Assembly: GCF_037042905.1 (NCBI RefSeq)
Contig: NC_087254.1
Location: forward strand, 21,353,103 to 21,417,102
Direction of reading: 5' to 3'
DNA from: Lytechinus pictus
Lineage: Eukaryota > Echinodermata > Echinoidea > Temnopleuroida > Toxopneustidae
DNA: 64,000 bases
The notes under the pieces are model-generated. The model saw only the letters and a program-made list of their open reading frames with translations, had not been told where the DNA came from and did not search any database. How positions within the stretch are numbered: the first letter of the stretch is position 1; each line of letters begins with the position of its first letter. Shown piece by piece: positions 13,201 to 25,200 of this stretch. The translations under genes were made by a program, and so were the position numbers.

Positions 13201-16200
13201 CGTTTCACTTTCCATTCAAGGAAGTAACCACATCAATAATTCATGCTTGCTTTTCAGGAAAGATCTCTTTCTACGAACTTTGGTGTCTGGTTTCATGGAA
13301 TCATCTTTTGGAAGAAGCGGACGCAGTGAAGTTACTTGGAACATTGAATATTGACAGTACAAAAGGTTTGTCAAAACATCAAATATACAGCAAGCTGTGT
13401 ACCTGGAAGGATATGATTGATTCTTCAAATGAAGCTGAAAGCTTGGAAAACGCTCTTAAGAATGCATTCGACCCCGACATGGAAAAATACCAACGAATCT
13501 GGAAACGTCTCTGTGGTAACTATTTTATATATCATTATGCATGTATTTATAATCATGAACTAATATTTAAAACGTATAATGTTAAAACGATGATCAGTTC
13601 CTATGTAGATAATTCAATGGGGGTTTCGTATTTCCCCAAGACTTTACAACTTTCCTTCTAGACATGCTAAACTTACCAAATAACCCTGAAGTCTTTTTCA
13701 TGCAAAAAAGCTGAACCATATAATATATTTAGGAAATGAGTCTATTAATAATTTAACCTGTTTCTGCCAAGTATTTTTTCTTATTATGTAGTTCACGTCT
13801 TTCACTTTATAATTGTTTATTCCTTTTATCAGAAAACAGAAAAGATACTTCAAAATTAATGACTAAAGAAAATTTTGAGCATATTTTTTGGCATATCAAT
13901 GATCGCGGACGAGTGGAAGATTTTTTGGCTGAGCTGAATCCAGGTCACGTGTCATCATCGGTTTTTAGTGATGAAGTGACAATGGGAGTTGCCGTACAAT
14001 CTGCAGTAAATGATCTGATGGAGTGGAGTAACGGACCATTGAAAGCTAATCCTTTTGTTTTACTAAGCTTAGCCCTGGAGAAAACAAAATGTGGATCTGT
14101 AGACAGGACCTTCTTCATAAGTAAGTAGGACAGTTAATCAGGGCTTTGTATAAAGCTTTATTCGTAAAACTATAATGTTATATGATATAATTCTAAATAA
14201 ATTAAGTTGTATGCCAAATATTAAGATATTGATGTATATTGATCTAATCACGAATAAAAATATAGTTATCCCATCATTCAACATTTTGATGCACTGACAA
14301 TTTTCTTATCTATTCCGCTTTTAATTTTTGCGGCGACAAAATTAATGACGTAATTCTTTGTTAGTCTAATTTGATTTAAAAACCAAATAAATTAGAACAA
14401 TTTTCTGATCAGGCATTTCCAAAACCCTGACAATCCTTAACCTTTTTTAATTTACGATTTGAATTTCATTGAAGAAAGGTATGAAATAAAAATACAAATA
14501 ATGCATGCAGCCGAGTGCGTTAGTGGAAATGCACAGCACGCGAGGTTTCTTTATATAGGTGCCGCACTGTGCACGAGCCGCTGGCGGCGAGTGCCCATTG
14601 AGCACCATCTGAAGAAACCGAGCTTTCTCTGCATTTACTTTTACGCACGACAGAGCAAAGTAGGCCTACGGTGCATTGTTTTATAAAATAGCAACACAAA
14701 CAAATTCTTAAAAAGTTACAGTACAGTTTTGTTGGACTTCTCCCGGGACTTCTACCGCACTAGCCCACTAGTCCCACTGGTTTGCTTGAGCGTGTGTTAA
14801 GGTCTTAAAGTGTCAACTACTGCTATAGCGTAACTCGCTCCCTAGCTTATTGAAAATGTGTCCAGTGTGTGCGCGCACTGCCTCTGTGTTTGCCTCTGTG
14901 TTGTTTGGGATTGGATGCACGCATAGGATCCTCTACATGCACAAGCACACGATTGCCTCCTACATGTATGATTTGCTCTTAATGAAAAATATGCTGCACT
15001 TTTTTACCAAGTTACTATATGTCCTAAATTTCTTTTTATTTGTATTTTTAGAATGGACTTCAAACCAAAAAGGAGAAAAAAACTTAACCAGAAGCATATA
15101 GAGTGGTTTGTGCGTGAAAATTTTACAAATTAGAATAACATGGATTCAAAAAGTAAAAGCTGGGGCGGCGCTTAACATATTTTTATTTGGAGGGGGGGGG
15201 GGGGGTAGGCAAAGACAATAAGGGTACTTCTATTTACCAGGTTATTATATGTCTAAAATCTCTTTTTTTGTTTGTATTTTTAGAATGGACTACAAACCAA
15301 AAAAGGAAGAAAAACTTAACCAGAATCAATAGTGTTTTGTGCGTGAATATTTTACAAATTAGAATAACATGGATTTAAAAAGTAAATCTGGGGCAATGCT
15401 TAACATATTTTCATTTGGAGAGGGGGGAGGCAAAGACCTAAGGGAACTTATATTCATCAGGTTATTATATGTCTTGAATTCCTTTTATTTTTATTTTTAG
15501 AATGGACTACAAACGAAAAGAAGGAGAAAAAACTTAACCAGAAGCCTATAGAGTGTTTCTACAATTTCCATAGTTCTCACCATAAAAACATTTTTTGGCA
15601 TCTTATGCATGGGTTTTTACGTTTCGTTTACAAAGGTTTTAAGAGCAATACTATATATATATTTTTTTATTTCAACCGACAGTCATGACAATGTTGACTA
15701 TGTGAGCATTTTCATTGATGCTTACTTCTACGCAAGACACATTGCTGCAGTAAAAAAAAAAGAAGAAAATTGTGCCTCTCGAAAGTAGATCCGCCACTGC
15801 TGTCCCTTTCAAAAATATTTTCAACTTCATTAAATTTCATGGGTGATCATCTGTATGTCAATCATGGCGTATTCGGAAGGGGTGTCTCCATCAACCTGTG
15901 TTTTTATTATAGAAAAAAATATTCCAGTTCATTCCATCACATTATTTCAAATATTACTAACAGGAAAAGTAGGTATGCACATGAAATACAATCGCCGAAT
16001 AATCACCATGATTTCAAATTCGTTGACGCTTAACATATAAAAATTGAAATAAAAGATTTGAATCTGAAATTGAGCGGGAAAAGCTCTATTATGAGCCTCA
16101 ACTTTCATGGGGTGCACGCATTTCCCCTGTGTACTGCACTTGTACTAATTGGTACCTAGTGCACATATAAAAAAAAAATGACTCATTGAACCATTTCCCT

Positions 16201-19200
16201 TCTCAAGCTCTTTCTCTTTCTTATTTTCTCCCCCCCCCCAGTTTTAGAACCTTTGAGAATAGAGCCAGAGTCTCTTTCGTTACGCCAGTGGTTTGAATCA
16301 TTAATAAACTGATTATTTTTTTCATAATAGTAAACAGAGTAGGATTATACGTTGTAAACGTGGGTATTTATTGCCATGTCAGAGGTGAAAGTTAGCATTT
16401 CAAATAGTAGAAAAACAAATTCTTATTAAGGTGAAAAACTCTTTGGAAAAACTTGTTTATTTGTAAAAGAAGAAAAGCAAGATCTGCAAAGATATCGTTC
16501 TCTTAGTTTATTCTGATTTTGGCCTCGGAAAATTGTCAGCTCAGCGCATAGCATTTCTTTATAAATTAGCTAAATCGCCGTCTTGGTTAAAAGATGATTT
16601 TAGATTTTTATCAGTCTTCTCATGCTCATCTTTTCTCATAGACCGCGGGTCATACATCCAATATAAGCCTCCTTAACATTTTCGTGCCTCACCTCTTGTA
16701 TATTCCTATTTTTTGTCACATTTTAGAGAAAAAAAAATCACTGAACATTAATTTATAACTCGTCAGTGTCAAAAGTGCATATTCGTCACATCTTTTCAAT
16801 TCCACAATACTTTTACTGTGCTGGTGCTCACACACATTATTCATTATTTACACATATTACCCTAGTCCCTTGTCTATGGCCAAATACACGGTAAGCCCCT
16901 GGTTACCTAGCCCTAGAGCAGCCAATACTGGCAAGAGCAGGCGCGGATCCAGGATTTCGTAGGGAGGGGCCCAAATTCGACCTGATTTTGGCGCCCCTGT
17001 GTACTTTTCGGAAAAATGGCGGCCCCTCCCTCCCCCAGGCAATCATAAGTGCCTTAAATGCATGTTAAATTATCTCATTTCATAGGCACATGAAGAAGAG
17101 GCAATTGAATAATGGTTTTATAATGATGTGATCATGAATAAATGCAATACCACTTTAAAAAAGAATCAATGCGAGCGCGAAGCGCGAGCGATTTCTATTT
17201 TAAACATTTGATGCTTTCAATCTCGTTTAAGATCTCATCAGAGTAGGCCTTGCAAGAATTATGTGAGCGGGAGCCAGGCAAGGATCCAGGATTTCTTAGG
17301 GGCCCCTAATTTCAAGTCAAGTAATAATCGTGCCAAAATGACTCACATTGCCGAATGGGTAATGTCTAGTTATTTCACACATAAACCTCTCTTGCATTGT
17401 ATAGGCATACTTCGTTCTTCTGGGTACTCCCATTTTTTTTCTTTTCTACTTTTTGTTTCAGGGCTTGAAAAATCTTACGGGGATGACATCCCTGTATCGC
17501 CGCGTATGAACACTGGTTGTGCAATAACTAAATTGCATATTCTGCATGACAAAAAGTTAGTGTTTTTTTTGGGTAATATATTCTTGAAAAAATATACATG
17601 CTTTTTATTATAGAGTTGAGGTAGACTCAGTAGTCAGCACTCAGCATTTACTAATTGGGAGTGCACTGCCTACTTAGATCTGTAAGTGTTTGGATATATT
17701 ATATAATCATGGCCAAGGTCAAAGGTAATTTAGGGTCAATGCAGGATTTTGCAGTGTACAAAGAAAGAAAAACGTCGAATCCAATATCGTTTGGAAAATT
17801 ACCCCAAAAGCCGTTATAGAAATAGATTACTTGAATCTGTGAAATCATTAAGTCCAAAATGTTTTTATGCATGTTTGTATTATGTATGTAATAGTAATGG
17901 TAATTATACATCAAAAGAAATGTTTTGACCTTGTCGGCAAATAATGGCTCTTTTTTTTTTGGGGGGGGGTGAAATTCGGTTTGCAAGCAAAATCCTCAGA
18001 GTGATGCACGAAATGTTCCAGTCTTTCTTTTGGTAAATATCAAATATCATAGAGTCTATGTCAACTATTGTATGAGAAGGCCCCAAAGCAGGGTAGGAAA
18101 TACACTGGAACTCAGCTCTAAGGCCGATTTTTTAGCTCCCCATATGGACTAGCCGTCAGTCAATTATCCTCACAGGCTGGGGTTCAATATAACATACTGA
18201 CATCACCAACCGCGTAGCCAGGATGTCATTTTGGAGGAGGCGGTAAATGCCAGTACTTACAAAGCGCGCGAAGCGCGTTCCCTAGGGGTTGGGTGCAGGG
18301 AGGGGGAGTTCCCCCCCTCCCGCGCGAAGCGCGAAGCTTTCGGTGTTTCATAAATTAAAATCAAAAGGAGCCGCCTCTCTTGTCTCTAGTACCTATATCA
18401 GCCCCAATTCAGTTGACTATATTGCGATTTTAAACCTTGTTCTCAAAAGTGATTGTGAACGCACAAAAAGGGGATAAAACGGAGGAAATTAAAATAATAT
18501 TAACCCCGTGCGAAGCGCGGAAGCTAAAGCATTTTATCATTTTTTTTTGCAAAGAAAAGGGTCCCGAGAAAAAGGGTATTCTCTAAGTCACATTGAATAC
18601 TTTCCTTGGAAAGATCAGATTTGATTACAAATAATTTAGCGACAGTGCATATCTTAACTCGCAAAACAGATGAGAAGAAGGATATCTGCTGAGAGGAAGA
18701 TATGCCTCCCCACGCAGAGCAATGAATCTCTGAAATTTAAAAAGGCAGACGTTTCAATCAATGCAGATATCTCTAATACCCCAATCGGCTCTAATTCAAT
18801 TTTTTTATAAGATTATTGAACTTCATTACAAGGAAAATAGTGCGCAAAAAGTTGAAACTTCTGAGATTTATTGAAATTATATAAAACGGGATGATGTATA
18901 ATTTCTTTGACTTATCCTGATGCGCTTCATTTTGAATGAAAAAGAAACTCAAGTGTCATTCGCAATTTCACACTGAGGGCGCAAAACATGCAGAACATGA
19001 GATGAATGTGCAGGGAAATGATATGAAGTTAAGTAGAAGTTAAGTAAAATATTGTATTTTTTTATTTGATACGGTACGATTTTTTTTACCTTCCTCTTTT
19101 TTAATTAGGAACCTGTTTGCCCCCATATTATGGTTGTTTAGTATAAAAATGAGCTGAAAAGCGGGAGAATTTGCCTATATTGAACTGACGGCAGAAAGTG

Positions 19201-22200
19201 ATATAAAGATTTTACCCGCCCGGAGCCGACCCGACCAGAAGTTACGCGATCAATTAAAAAAACCGATAACTTCATACTTCGGCCTATCCTTACTCTAATT
19301 TCATGCCCTAATGTATATTTGAACTTTAACTGGCAAGAAACACATATAGCTGAGGTGGAAAAATAGAGTTATAGAAAGGGTGAGGGAAACAAAGGAGAAC
19401 TGCAATAATTATTGTCATTAAACGCGCGCAGCGCGGAAGCAAAATTCATATTTTTAAATTCAGAGCAAGAGTGAAAGAGTTTCTTTTTTGAGAAAAAAAA
19501 AAAGAATAAAAAGAAAGTCCACAAAGCTACCTTTCTTCCCTTTCCTTCCTTCGCTTTTCCTTTTCTCTTCTCTTTTTCCCCTTTTTTTTTCTTTTTGGGG
19601 ACGTTTGGGGGGGGGGGGGCGACCGCCCCCACCGCCCCCCTGGCTACGCGCCTGGACATCACTAGGGTCGAAATACATTCATGACTATGATGGTCAACTG
19701 GTCATGAGCTTTGAGCCATAATTCAAAGGAAACAAATATTCGATTTGGCATAACTGAACATTTTTTGCCGTGAAATGTTTCTTTTCCAACGATTCATCGA
19801 ATAGGTCAGGAATCAAGTATGTTTCATGCAACTTTTTCTCGACCGTGCGTCATTCATATTTTACGAAGAGGTTCTCATAATTATGAAAAGAGAAGAAATT
19901 GATGTTTCAGTTATGAACTTTGATTTCCGAATAGATAGCAGTAAAAGCCAGAAAAATCGTAAAATTGCTCGTGCAAACGAAAATTTGGTAACACCATTTA
20001 TACTGGCGTAAATCCGTGTTGATGGGTGGGGGGATGACTGAAATATTTTGACATTTTTTTTTGCAATCATGTTTTTAAATATGCAAGGAATTGTCATTGA
20101 TATGTCCACAGTGGCGTACCGCGGGTCACCAGCAACATTTTTGAAACACTGAGTGAGCGCGCTGAGTTGCTAGTTATTCTGACCCAATAGAGACATTTTA
20201 AGGACAATGTCATTAAACGGATATGTATCTCACTGATCAAATAATGCGAGCGCGAAGCGCGAGCTGACTTTTTTTATTCACACCTAAAAAGGGACATTTT
20301 AATCAAATTTGTGTAATCATGACAGGTACCTGTTTCGCTAAACATTGCGAGCGCGAAGCGCGAGCTGAAGTTTTCGTATATTTTGACCCCAAACAGCGAG
20401 ATTTTAAGGAATATATTTTAGGAATCCATTATGAGTATGCATATCTCACAATAGCCATCTATAATGCGAGTGCCAAGCGCTTGCTGATTTTATTAGAATT
20501 ACATCTGAACACATGAAAAACTTTTTGTAGTAATTGCAATCATGATTATCATACGCATCTCACTAATCAAATATTGCGAGCGCGAAGCGTGAGCTGAGAA
20601 TTTAGACAATTCAGACCTGGGGCATTTTAAGGTTTCTTTGAAGGAATTAACTAGGACCATACGTATTTCACTAACCAATTGATGCGAGCGCGAAGCGCGA
20701 GCTGAAAATTGTTGATAGTCAGATCAGAAGGGGCATTTTAAGGACTGATTTTAGGAATTATATGTGAGACATATCTCACAAATCCACTAATGCGAACGTA
20801 ATCACGGACAGGAAATGTTTCATATATACGAAGATCTTAACATAGGGCAATCACTTTTTGAGTCATGAAAAAGAAGCATATGTCACTACATAAAACAATC
20901 ATAACTCAAGTGCTAGGGAAAATATTTGGTTTATATAGACTTGAAAACGGGATGTTTTAGTACAACAGGTGGGTGTTTCATAAAGCTGTTCGCAAGTTAA
21001 GAGCAACTTTAAGAGCGACTGGTGAACCTTTTTTGCATGCTAAATAATCACCAGTCGTTCTTAAAGTCGCTCTTAACTTACGAGCAGCTTTATGAAACGG
21101 CCCCCAGGATTATGTACTGTATCTCGTTAAACAGACAATGCGAGCACCAGGAACAATGAAGACGTAGGCCCTGGGCAAAAAATTATGATAAAAATTTTTA
21201 TTATGTAATGTAATGTAACATAACATAATCGTTAACATTGTTGACGATGTTAACATGTGCTTTGTAACCTATGCAATTATAGGTATATGGCTTAAAAAGA
21301 ATGCAACTTGTATAACTTATACTAGTTTAATTTTTTTTAAGCTATAGGCTACCCATACACAATTTCAGCGCCCCCTAGTTCGAACATTCAATCGGCGCCC
21401 CCCCCCCCGATGTCGAACATAATTTTGCGCCCCTACGTCGAACATCAATTCGGTGCAACCCTCCCTCCCCCCTACGTCGAACATCTATTTGGCCTCCCTA
21501 GGTCGAACATCAATTTGTCTCCCCCAAGTTGGAACATCATTTCGGCGCCCTCCTAGTTCGAATATCAATTCGGCGCCCCTACATGTATGTCCAACATCAA
21601 TTTGGCGCCCCTAGTTAGAATATCATTTCGCCCCCCCCCCCTAACTCGAGTATCAATTTGGCGCCCCCTAGTTTGAACATCAATATAGCGCCCCTACGTC
21701 GAACATCAATTCGCCCCCCCCCCCCCGTTCGAACATCAAATCGGCCCCCTGTTCGAACATCATTGTCTTTCCTCCTCTTCCTCTTTTTTTCCTCTCGTCC
21801 TTCCCCCTATTCCTCTTCCTTTTTTTCATTCCCCCTTTCTCGCTCTTTTCTTCTCTTCTTTCTTCCCTCTTCCTCTCTCTCTCTCTTTTCTCCTTTTCCT
21901 TCCCCCCTTTTCTTCTCTCTTTTCCCCCTCTTCCTTTTTTCTCCCCCCTCCCCTCCCTTTCCCCCTTTCCCATCTTCCTCTTTTTGATCTTTCTTTCCCC
22001 TCTTCTCCTTTTTTCTTCTTTTCTTTCCCCTCTTCTTTTTTCTTCTTTTCTTTCCCCTCTCTTTTTTTCTCTTTCCTCCCTCTTCCTCTCTCTCCTTTTT
22101 TCTCATTTTCTTCCCCCTCTCCCCCTCCCTTTCCTTCTCTTCCTCTATCTCCTTTTCTTTCCTCTTTTTCCCTCTCTCTCTTTCCCCTCCCTCCCCCTCT

Positions 22201-25200
22201 TTCTCCTTTCCCTCTCTTTTTCCTTCTCTTTCTTTCCCCCTTTTCTCTCCATTTTCCTTCCATTCCTTTCCCCTCTTCCCTTTTTCTTCTTTTCTTCCCC
22301 CTTTCCTCTCTCTTTTTTCTCCTCTTCTTCCTTCTCCTTCTTCCTCTCTCTTTTCCCCTTTCTCTCTTTCCTTCTTTCCTCCCTTTTCCTCTCTCTTTTT
22401 TCTCCTTTTCCTTTCCTCATCTCCCCTCTCTCCTTTCCTCTTTCTTCCCCCTTTTCCTCTCTCTTTTTCCTTCCCTTCTTCCCCCTCTTCCTTTCTTCTT
22501 TTTCTTCTTTTCTTTCCCCTCTTTTTTCTCTTTCTTTCCCTCTCTTTTTTTTTTTTTGGCCGAAGGGGGGGGGGGGGGGGCAAGGCCCCCTCGGCCCCCC
22601 ATGGTCCGCGCCTGGGCAAGAGTATTCAAGGCAATTACATACGAATATCGAATGCGTTAGACCGTAGATTGTATAAATTCACGCGCCGAATTATATTACA
22701 TAAACTGAAATTGTATTATTCTTTCTGTATTAATACTCACGTGTTTTATGGAATATTGATGGTACCGTCGTGGTACTGTGTACAACTGAACTGAAGTGAT
22801 TTTCTCGCACAAACTCCCCATTCAGTGCGCGCGCGTACATTATAATTGCAATGGAACACTTTATCGCGAACTTACCCGGCGAGTTACACGTTAAGCTCGA
22901 GTCGCTTTTAAGACCTTAACAAGCGTGCAATGTCAAATCTCGTTGCGCACCTTTTGCACTTCCTAGCAGTACACAAAAAAGTTGGATGTCATGTGACGCG
23001 TATTGGCCAATCGCGATGCTTGAAATGATACACTTATTTTCCCGGGGGGGCCACTTCCATTGACGAGTGGTTACCATGCGCGACCATGGGGTCTCGAAAA
23101 GCACCCTAAACACGTATTTTCCATTTTCTGAAAATGCACCCCTTAACAAGTATTGGCGTGTGAAACCATACCCTTAAGAAGTATTGGAAACAAAACGATA
23201 CTCTTGGCAAGTTCCCTGAATTGAGCCCCTAAACAAGTACAGCGATATTTTTATTGTTATGTCACGGACGTCATCCTACCGGCCTTCACCCACATAATTG
23301 GGTTTAGTACAGCCCCACCTCCCACATCTCGCCCAAATCGTACTCTAAACACGTAGTGTTGACTCTTGGGGCAAAAGTACATCCTTTATAAAACATTTTA
23401 GTCTTAATTTTTTACACCCTTGCAAATTTGACCCTAAACACGTAGCTATCCTAGCGAAAATAGATACCCTTTTTCAATTATTTTAGTGTTTTTGACACCC
23501 TTATCACGTTACGTACGTAACGTGCCCTATCTTGAAAAAGACATCCTTTTTACGTGTTTTTTTGGTCGCGCATGGTATCCACTCGTCAATGTAAGTGGCC
23601 CCCCGGGCTTATTTTATAAATTTTAATCAACTGTTTATTGCAGGGAACCCACGCATTAACAAACTATGCTTTCCACTGGGTTCCATTTTTTTTTTTCTGT
23701 GTATTGTATTTTATTGTTTTGCCTTATTTTGTAACTTTTATTGAACTTTGGAATGAAAAAAATAAATGCAATTAATCAATCAAACCCTTGATCATGTTGA
23801 TCATCCAATCAAAAGGGAACACAAGTTCCTTTCTGTTTGTAGTTTCCTAATGACGTTTCATGCATATACTGTACATTGAAGATGTTTACAATTTGTTTAA
23901 TCCTTTCCAAACACAAGTACCTGATAAACTCATTGAACCATTCTCACCAAATCCTGTACGAGGTATCACCGAGAAGCTGATACGGAGACATTGTATGAGG
24001 CTGACCAAGGGGGACATCAAAGTCTATCAAATCGATGGTATCGAGCAAGATACCAACATTTTTGATATATTCACAATGATCATGGACTGGATAAATGAAC
24101 AGGAATGCAGTAATTACGAGAAGAGATGTAGACTCGATGATGCATTTATCAGAATTGGCCGGTATGATCTACAAGGTTTGTTTATTTCATTTCCGAAATT
24201 ATGATAAAACACAATTGATAAAATATTAACAATGCAATGACACGGTTAGTTTTTAATTGGATGGCCCAATACACAGAGCTATTTGCTGAGCAGCTCGTTT
24301 TTTTTCCATGGGCGTCAAAAACATGTTGACCTTTCCTTGACCCTCTATATCTTCTGGATAAGGACTTCTGTAGATGAACTTATCAAAATCGAAAAAAAGT
24401 ACACACATGCAAAAACACACACGAAGAAATGTGCTCATTAACACTTCCAGTGTAATTTCCCATTTAATGAATTAAAGTTTATTGACCGTTTGACCTTTCC
24501 GGTCATAACCTTTTACCGGGATACCGGGAGGTCAAGGGTATATGGTTTTGTACACCTTTTTTGTTCAGTATATTAACAAGACAAACAATGTGTTGTATCA
24601 ATCGGGGCGTTTTCACAAAGTGGCCCCATTTTGACCCCTAACATGGTCTAGATGACTATTAGAAATTTGTCACCAAGTTGAAAGTTGTTCCTTGTGATGA
24701 CACCAATCACATAAAAGAGAAAACCAGACTTGGCCAATTTGCTGTCTGACTATAACATAGTGTGATGCTCATATTGAAAAAAAAATCGTTCGACATAATG
24801 AAAGCCTTTTTGAATTGTAAAAGCACGATTTGCAATATTCTAACCATGGCAGATTCTTTTGGAACCATCACTTATCGACGCAATGAAGGTACACTTCAAG
24901 AACATCCCCATCCAAAAGCAGAACAGTTTGGTATGTAAAAGATCAATTCAATAATTTACGCCACATAGAGAGCTATAAAAAATCAGGACGATGCATGCCC
25001 TTAGTTTAAATCTTGCAAATAAAAAAGTATGAAAATAGATCTTGTGGCAAAAGCGATAGATCCATTTATCATTATTATTATTATTATTACTATTATTATC
25101 ATTATTATCATTATCATTATTATTATCATTAATTTTGCGATGTTTTGGAATCGGCAGTGCATTAATACGTATGACGTATGAGGAAACCGATACTGCTCTA

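Larger units (their letters stand above)
16938..22614. mobile_element. hAT-type element, about 5.7 kb, with nested insertions
   Basis: The left end CAGGCGCGGATCCAGG and right end CATGGTCCGCGCCTG are near-complementary. They are flanked by the exact 8-bp duplication GGCAAGAG (16930-16937 and 22615-22622), the size made by hAT transposases. The span includes at least one complete younger hAT element (18207-19654), a hairpin (20970-21104) and several simple arrays, so the original element was shorter. A second left-end-like sequence (CAGGCAAGGATCCAGGATTT) lies at 17275. No transposase frame was seen. Confidence 0.68.
14121..23917. other. Gene A intron 7, 9.8 kb of nested repeats
   Basis: This intron separates modules 2 and 3. 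The equivalent gene B intron (62379-63804) is 1.4 kb, so most of the length is inserted repeat. No missing exon was found. 14121-15000 has no recognisable repeat boundary, except short inverted pieces at 14530-14630 (AGCACGCGAGGTTTCTT and AAGAAACCGAGCTTTCTCTG). 23630-23790 resembles the 3' tail of a LINE (AATAAATGCAATTAATCAATC). Confidence 0.6.

Noticed and set aside
15040..15560. Repeated splice-acceptor-like TTTTTAGAATGGACT as alternative exons
   Set aside because: The three copies are tandem-repeat units. No donor in phase 1 follows and the frames carry early stops.
16270..16300. Solitary TTACGCCAGTGG resembling a hAT right end
   Set aside because: No left end or matching 8-bp duplication was found upstream, so no element could be delimited.
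19460..19721. Lys/Arg- and Gly/Pro-rich ORFs near 19500
   Set aside because: They arise from A-, T- and G-runs at the right end of a hAT element.
21658..22667. Several long ORFs on both strands
   Set aside because: They only reflect the polypyrimidine tract (Ser/Phe/Leu one way, Arg/Lys/Glu/Gly the other) and share no domain.
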